Shown piece after piece: positions 58,538 to 64,000 of a stretch of DNA of 64,000 bases (position 1 is its first letter; every line of letters begins with the position of its first letter). The position numbers and the translations under genes were made by a program. The stretch is taken from NCBI RefSeq assembly GCF_004168285.1, contig NZ_SEWF01000002.1, forward strand, positions 207,007 through 271,006. Direction: 5' to 3'. The notes under the pieces were generated by a model. The model did no database searches. It was given only the letters and a program-made list of their open reading frames with translations, and had not been told where the DNA came from. This DNA is from Emticicia agri (GTDB taxonomy: Bacteria > Bacteroidota > Bacteroidia > Cytophagales > Spirosomataceae).

Positions 58538-61276
58538 TTACTTGACTACCTTAAAAGTATAGTCGCCACTTCCTACTTTTACTATCCGATACCCGACTTC
58601 GTAATTGACAGTTTCAATATCTTTCCGGTTATTCAAATTCCGGTTACTTTCTGTAACCTTCTGACCCGTAGCCGAAGGAATATAGACAAGTGCGGTACTA
58701 CCTACGGGTACTTTTACCGTCATATCAAAACTATTAGTGGTGTTTTTCCAGCTAACACCTGCTTTGCCTTGTACAGTTTCTGTAAAATATTGTGCTGAGG
58801 TAAGATCGGACACGAGGATTGGTTTAAATATAATTTCCTGATATCCGACTTTACTTTCTGATGTCTGCATACCTGCCAAGCGGGTATAGAACCAACTCAA
58901 AGCACCCCCAAACATCGGATGATTATGCGAGCCTTCGTTATTCCATTGCTCACGTGTGGTAGTGCTACCCAGACTTATCCAGCTACCAAAACCTGGGGTA
59001 GTTGTTTTGTTCATGGCATTGTAAGCCAAATCGTTCAGTCCATTGTCTGCCAAAACCTCAAAGAAAAAGCGGGTACCAAATATACCTGTATCTAAATGCC
59101 CACCTGCTGCCGCAATATCTTTCCTGAGTGCTTCTATTACTTTTGGGTGCTGTTCTTTATCTACTCCCATTTTCAAGGCGAAAATATTAGCCCCATATTT
59201 ACCAAAAGTACCTTGTTGCATATCATAAAAAGTAGAAAGAAAAGCCTCACGGGTTTTATCAGCTATAGACTGGTATAAAATAACATCTTGTGGTTTATTC
59301 AATATGGCAGCTACTTTAGCCGTAATATCGGCACAATACCATAAATAGAAAGTATGCACCAATTCATCAGGCGGTAGAGTACCTACGCCAGCCCATTCAC
59401 CTAAATTCCACCATTGTAAAGGTTTGCCATCATGGCCAGTGCGTTTTGAGTACATAATGCCTTTTTCGTTCACCCACGTTTGCATATATCTGATATAGCC
59501 CGTCATACCGTCGTAGTTTTCGGCTAATATATCTGCATCGTTGTATTGTATGTAAAACTCATACGGAATAATACTGATAGCAGCACCCCAGGCTACCCCA
59601 CCACCACAACCCGGCTGCCAGGGTGCCCCGTTAGGGATATAGCCCGTAGCCGGAATCTGTGCATCTAACATATCCCGAATCCATTTTTTGTAAAAGGCTT
59701 TTACCTCAAAATTATGCATAACCGTATGGCAGGCCACCTGGGCATCTCCTGTATAACCTGAGCGTTCCCGATGCGGACAGTCAGAAGCAATACCTCCGTG
59801 CATATTGTCTAATTGTGAGCGTTTCCAGATATGATTAATCTGATTAAAAAGTTTATTAGAGGTGATGAAAGTAGCCGATTCTTTTACGCTTGTGTTCACT
59901 GCTTCGGCCTGAATGTTTTCTGCTTTCAGTTCGCCTTTCCAGTTGCTTATTTCTACACCACTGAATACAAACCAGTTGAAACGTGGGGCATAAGTAGCAT
60001 TGGGCTTGCCGCTGAAAGTATAAGTATTTTCACCTGAATACAAATTGGCATTAAAGGTAATTTTGATGGTATGCCTTGCAGGAGCAGACACATTTTTTAA
60101 TCGCACCCAGCCCGAAATCTCTTCAGGAAAAGAGACTTTATAATTGCCATTGGCTAATTTCTCAATGCGGGTTGGTTGATAAACTTTAGTAATTTTATCG
60201 GTAGGAGCCGTATGTGCCGACATTTTGCCAAACGGGGTAGCTCTGTTAATCACATTCTCCCATTGACCATCATTAAAACCAACCTTGCACCAGTTGGGTT
60301 GTTCCTGTCGGGCATCATATATTTCGCCATCATATACTAAATCTGAAACAATGGCTGATTTGGCCGCTTTCCAGCTTTTATCTGAAACGATAACTTCTTC
60401 GGTATTATCGTCATAAATTAGATGCAACTGCGCAATAAATCGGGGAGAACCATACGAAGCAGTCCAGAATTTAGGCGCATTGTAAAAACCGTTGCCTAAA
60501 ATAGCACCTATCACATTATTGCCCTTTTGTAATTTGCTGGTAATGTCGTAAGCTAAATACATAACTCTATATTCCCGGAATTCGTCAGGCAGTGAAATAT
60601 AGGCATCGGGTAATTGCGGACGTTTGCCATAATTTGTCTGATTCGGTACTAAATAATCGTCAGAAGCCTTTTGCCCGTTTACATAAAATTCAAAGTAGCC
60701 TAAACCTGTAGTATAGGCAATGGCACTTTTAATTTTTTTAGAAGCCTTAAAAGATTTTCTTAGCAATGGAGCAGGAGGGGGTAATATCTGGGTGCGTTGG
60801 TCAGGGCCACCTTTAGGTTTAGGAATGGCCTCTTCATTTTGCCAGGGAGCGCCAATCCACTCGGCTTTCCAGTCGCTTGGATTGAGTAAACCCATATGCC
60901 ATTGCGCTACTTTGCTCCACGCCGATGGCTTGCCGGTTTTGTCCCACACACGTACCTGCCAGTAACAGGTCATGCGGGATAGTAAATTTTTTCCGGCATA
61001 TTTAACCGAATGAGAAGCATCGTTCATCATTTTGCCTGTATCCCATAAATCAGGCTTTTGTAACAGAGTAGGGCTCGAAGCTACCCGTATCTGATAAGCC
61101 GTTTGTACTTGTCCTCTTTCATTGGTTTTTGATACATTGAGCCATGAGAGTCGGGGAGCAAGCGCATCAACTACCGATGGATTATTCATGTATTCACAGG
61201 TCAGATCTTGCACTTCTAATTGTGCGGATACTACCCTTACTGATAAAAGAAGACAGAGACAAAGAAGATATTTCAT
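58538..61276 (-). CDS. GH78 alpha-L-rhamnosidase, exported
   Basis: A 912-residue exported glycoside hydrolase that removes terminal alpha-L-rhamnose. Signal peptide MKYLLCLCLLLSVRVVSAQ. N-terminal Ig-like domain (LEVQDLTCEYMNNPSVVDALAPRLSWLN), a rhamnosidase-N beta-sandwich (FRASKKIKSAIAYTTGLGYFEFYVNGQKASDDYLVPNQTNY), then a six-hairpin (alpha/alpha)6 barrel with DCPHRERSGYTGDAQV, the acid-rich active-site loop, and NEGSHNHPMFGGALSWFY toward the end of the barrel; a C-terminal beta domain follows (VSWKNTTNSFDMTVKVPVGS). The ER/RER pair supplies the general acid. It has no adjacent susCD. Confidence 0.93.
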   Translation of the reverse strand: MKYLLCLCLLLSVRVVSAQLEVQDLTCEYMNNPSVVDALAPRLSWLNVSKTNERGQVQTAYQIRVASSPTLLQKPDLWDTGKMMNDASHSVKYAGKNLLSRMTCYWQVRVWDKTGKPSAWSKVAQWHMGLLNPSDWKAEWIGAPWQNEEAIPKPKGGPDQRTQILPPPAPLLRKSFKASKKIKSAIAYTTGLGYFEFYVNGQKASDDYLVPNQTNYGKRPQLPDAYISLPDEFREYRVMYLAYDITSKLQKGNNVIGAILGNGFYNAPKFWTASYGSPRFIAQLHLIYDDNTEEVIVSDKSWKAAKSAIVSDLVYDGEIYDARQEQPNWCKVGFNDGQWENVINRATPFGKMSAHTAPTDKITKVYQPTRIEKLANGNYKVSFPEEISGWVRLKNVSAPARHTIKITFNANLYSGENTYTFSGKPNATYAPRFNWFVFSGVEISNWKGELKAENIQAEAVNTSVKESATFITSNKLFNQINHIWKRSQLDNMHGGIASDCPHRERSGYTGDAQVACHTVMHNFEVKAFYKKWIRDMLDAQIPATGYIPNGAPWQPGCGGGVAWGAAISIIPYEFYIQYNDADILAENYDGMTGYIRYMQTWVNEKGIMYSKRTGHDGKPLQWWNLGEWAGVGTLPPDELVHTFYLWYCADITAKVAAILNKPQDVILYQSIADKTREAFLSTFYDMQQGTFGKYGANIFALKMGVDKEQHPKVIEALRKDIAAAGGHLDTGIFGTRFFFEVLADNGLNDLAYNAMNKTTTPGFGSWISLGSTTTREQWNNEGSHNHPMFGGALSWFYTRLAGMQTSESKVGYQEIIFKPILVSDLTSAQYFTETVQGKAGVSWKNTTNSFDMTVKVPVGSTALVYIPSATGQKVTESNRNLNNRKDIETVNYEVGYRIVKVGSGDYTFKVVK

Positions 61277-61324
61277 GGAATAGCTTAGCAGGATTTATGC
61301 CCTTGCTTTATTTTATGAGGTTGA

Positions 61325-61336
61325 ATGATTAATCAT
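61325..61336. promoter_or_regulatory. 12-bp palindrome upstream of the rhamnosidase
   Basis: ATGATTAATCAT is a perfect 12-bp palindrome 49 bases upstream of the rhamnosidase start codon. Possible operator for a regulator of that gene; short enough to be chance in AT-rich DNA. Confidence 0.3.
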
Positions 61337-61430
61337 AAAATTAGCTATTTTTTTGATGAATGAAACAGAAAACAATGTTGTTTGATAAACATACTATCTA
61401 AAGCACCCAGTAACTCAGTCAAGCCAATAG

Positions 61431-62903
61431 TATTTCCAATGTGGTATTCAATGGCGTATAGCCGGAACAAATAGCTGGACAACCAGATACGAATCAAAAA
61501 CTGTTTACGGACCTGGTACGTACGAAGCCCGTTGTATTATTGATGATTATTCCTATGGAAATTGGTCAAGTATTATTATTAATACACCGCCAGCAGGAGG
61601 AATCACCATTTCCACCAGTAAAACAAGTGCTTCTCAGAGTGAATTAGTAACCTTACAAGCCAACGGGTGTGAAGGTGAAGTAATCTGGACTCTGCCCAAT
61701 AATACAGAAGTTAGGGGTACAAGTATATTATTTGGTACTGGTTTTGGAACTTATTCAGCCAGATGCGTACGTTTTGGTATAGATGGACCAACTTCTACCA
61801 TTGTTATCCAAAGCAAACCAAATGATGCCCCTCGTTTTTATGCTACCCAAGCAGTGGCTTCAAGCAATCAGATATTCCAGTTAGTAGCCGAAAATTGCCC
61901 GAATAACGCCGTACAATGGGGCATACCCAAACAAGATGCCAATGGGAACCCCTATTATGATTACGCTAATTTCTTCCAGACGCTGATCGTCAGAGGACCA
62001 GGAACCTATCAGGTAAGATGTACGGAAGGCAATTATACAAGTTTTCAGGACATAGTAGTATTTCCGAATCCTTCTGATGCTTTAACTATTGTTGCCAACA
62101 AAGCCAAAGCATTACCCAGTGAATATGTGGTTTTATCAGCTTACGGTTGCCCGAATGGAACCATTACCTGGGAAATAGGAACACAAACGGCCACAGGCGC
62201 ACAAATAACTACACAAGGACCCGGGAATTACAAAGCCCGATGTATTGGAGACCCTACTAATAATGGTAATTATGCCATTGCCTCCGTCATGCCTAATGGG
62301 AGCATCGTACCTATCATTGTTGCCAGTATTAATACTGCTTGCCCCAATGAAGCTGTTACTTTAACTGCTTATAGCTCTACCGCTACAAACGGATGTCCTG
62401 CTGGTTGGCCCCTACAATGGCAGTATGTAAGAGATGATAAAATTGATTATTGGCTTAATAATAGAAATGCGATTGAAAATTTTGGGGAAAATTATCAGGA
62501 AGTCTTTGAAACTGTTTTTAGTAATCAGATAGTAAGAAATGGACCCAGAGTATATTATGCCCGATGTGTAAAACCGGATGGTAGTTGGATGGGTGAGTTT
62601 AAAGACAAATCTGCTATTATTGAACCTATTTTTCCTACATACCTTCGTGCAAGTAATAATGGTCCTGCTTTGATGGGAGCTACTGGTATTCGAGTAGCAG
62701 TAACAGAAGTACCCGCCGGGGGCATTACTTATGCTTGGACAGGACCTAATGGATTTACAAGTACATTACGTAACCCTGAAATAACTAGTTTGACAGAATC
62801 TAAATCAGGTATCTATACAGTAACTGTCAAAAGAGCAAACATTTGTAGTGTTACTGCTACAACTAATCTGGTAGTGAGTGGTACTCTACCCGAAGATTTT
62901 TAA
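61431..62903 (+). pseudogene. Remnant of a secreted repeat-domain protein
   Basis: The frame is open from 61431 (after a TAG at 61428) to the stop at 62901-62903, with no ATG before the GTG at 61854; the region between encodes clear protein (GIQWRIAGTNSW, GPGTYEARC). It shows four copies of one domain: a GC-P/E-N-G-x-W pattern with GPGxYxARC about 35 residues on, e.g. NCPNNAVQWGIP-RGPGTYQVRC, GCPNGTITWEIG-QGPGNYKARC and GCEGEVIWTLP-GTGFGTYSARC; then a last Ig/PKD-like part ending AWTGPNGFTSTLRNP. The 5' end is missing or frameshifted (two stops at 61383-61388) and the 3' end lacks any secretion or coathanger domain, with an IS starting next to it. Confidence 0.68.
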
Positions 62904-62962
62904 TTTATAAACAAAAAGGCTGAATTTTGTAGCGACCAAGCAAACAAAACCAACCTTTTAGA

Positions 62963-64000
62963 ATGAGAAAACTCATTAGGGACGAAATTATAAAGATTTT
63001 TGATAAAATACCTCTTGCTAAGAATCTATCAAGGAAAAAATTCATTGGTGATTTTCTGATAGGGATGCTCGAAAGCCGGAAGGTGCAATTTAAAGAAATA
63101 GCCTTGCACATTGAGAGTGAAGCTACATTAGAATCAGTTGAACGTAGAATACAGGCATTTTTTAAGGATTATGATTTCGATTACAGGCAAGTATGTCTCT
63201 TACTATTAATGTTTTTACCTAAAGGTAAACTTCAATTATCAATAGATAGAACCGAATGGGACTTCGGCATTTATCAATGCAATATTTTGATGATAGTTGC
63301 CAAAAATGGTTCAATAGGGATTCCATTGTATTGGGAGTTATTAGATAATAATTCAGGTAATAGTAATTGTAAAGACAGGTGTGACTTATTACAATCAATT
63401 GTAGATGTGATAGGTTTGGATAGAATCGGTTTGATAGTTGGAGATAGGGAATTTATTGGTATTCAATGGCTAAAGTATCTAAAAGACAGGCAGATAAACT
63501 TCTGTATGAGATTACCTAAAAACCATTTGATAACACTTAAGAATGGGGCTGTTTGTTCAATAAACGACTTATTGTCCCATCAACAGGAGCGTTACTTTGA
63601 AACATGTTTGGTCGATGGAATCTGGTGCAATACTATGCTAAAGAAATTAGATAATAAAGACTTTTTGTTTCTGATAGGTAATCTGCCAGCCAAGCAGTTA
63701 GGAAATCTTTACCGACATAGGTGGTGTATCGAAGTTCTGTTTCAAACTTTCAAACAAAGGGGCTTTGATTTAGAAACTACTCATATTAAAGGAAACGAAA
63801 AACTTAGTAAATTGTTGGTTTTTGTTAGTATTGCTGTAGCTATAGCACTGAAAACAGGTCAATATCTCCATCAAAAAGTAAAGATGATTAAAGTCAAAAA
63901 ACATGGATATAAAGCTAATAGCTTCTTTAGAAAGGGTTTAGATTATATCAGAGTAAATCTAAAAAGACAAAAACAAAATTTTATAGCTACTTGTCAGATG
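62963..64000 (+). mobile_element. IS4-family transposase, 3' end outside window
   Basis: At least 346 codons from ATG 62963, no stop before the window end. DDE residues: Asp in SIDRTEWDFG, Asp in LIVGDREFIGIQW, and Glu in YRHRWCIEVLFQTFK, which is an exact IS4 Y(2)R(3)E(6)K signature. MLESRKVQFKEIALHIESEAT is the N-terminal HTH-like region. The left end of the element probably lies between 62904 and 62940 (AAAAAGGCTGAATTTTGTAG); the inverted repeat and target duplication cannot be confirmed without the right end. Confidence 0.9.

Noticed and set aside
62905..63111. Minus-strand 68-codon frame at the left end of the IS
   Set aside because: It lies opposite the transposase start and encodes no recognisable motif.
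1..64000. tRNA, rRNA, tmRNA or known riboswitch sequences
   Set aside because: I looked for tRNA cloverleaf ends (GGTTCRA with CCA-like ends) and conserved riboswitch cores and saw none I could support by eye; short RNAs could still be missed.

Overview
The window comes from a member of the Bacteroidota, most likely the order Cytophagales. The evidence is a SusC/SusD outer-membrane pair, an alternative complex III (ACIII) operon joined to a cytochrome c oxidase, secreted proteins ending in a 3-coathanger-type domain, Bacteroidota promoters (TTTG, about 20 bases, TAnnTTTG), and starts without clear Shine-Dalgarno sequences. I could not search databases; names rest on motifs and domain order read from the translations.

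Layout. 1-1460: the 3' part of a secreted c-type-cytochrome-like protein. 2113-6823: a susC/susD pair with no adjacent regulator or glycosidase. 6888-22950: a mixed region of short, mostly monocistronic genes (SDR-like reductase, beta-lactamase-fold hydrolase, methyltransferase, three GNAT acetyltransferases, a secreted metzincin with six Ig-like repeats, a DinB/DUF1572 protein, a FtsX-like permease, a P-loop kinase, DUF4136, a macro-domain protein, an ATC-hydrolase-like protein, a UbiA-like protein). It holds most of the non-coding structure: a three-copy REP-like repeat, two identical 39-bp terminators around the macro gene, a 34-bp perfect palindrome, a foldback element and an internally deleted TraB/GumN pseudogene.

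23111-40486: the core of the window. A short orphan promoter-terminator unit precedes a 15-gene operon, actA-B-C-D-E-F, coxB, coxA, ctaA, ctaB, two subunit III genes, subunit IV, a SCO copper chaperone and a DUF420 protein, followed by an 85-residue CAMC protein. It encodes a whole quinol-to-oxygen branch: ACIII oxidises menaquinol, its haem chain passes electrons to the oxidase, and ctaA/ctaB/SCO make haem A and load copper.

40583-46894: a Gfo/Idh/MocA oxidoreductase, a NucA-type nuclease on the other strand, and a DUF1080 (3-keto-disaccharide hydrolase family) plus sugar-dehydrogenase-like cytochrome pair, which together suggest glycoside 3-oxidation. 46902-51584: an AraC regulator divergent from an oxidative deoxysugar operon (UxaA-type dehydratase, FAH-family hydrolase, SDR, mutarotase); a 21-bp-spaced direct repeat sits where an AraC activator would bind. 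51651-61276: a sulfatase, a protease/propeller/beta-barrel protein, a small secreted protein, a TPR-LuxR regulator and a GH78 alpha-L-rhamnosidase, consistent with use of sulfated fucose- or rhamnose-containing glycans. 61431-64000: a decayed repeat-protein gene ending about 60 bases before an IS4-family transposase that runs off the window.
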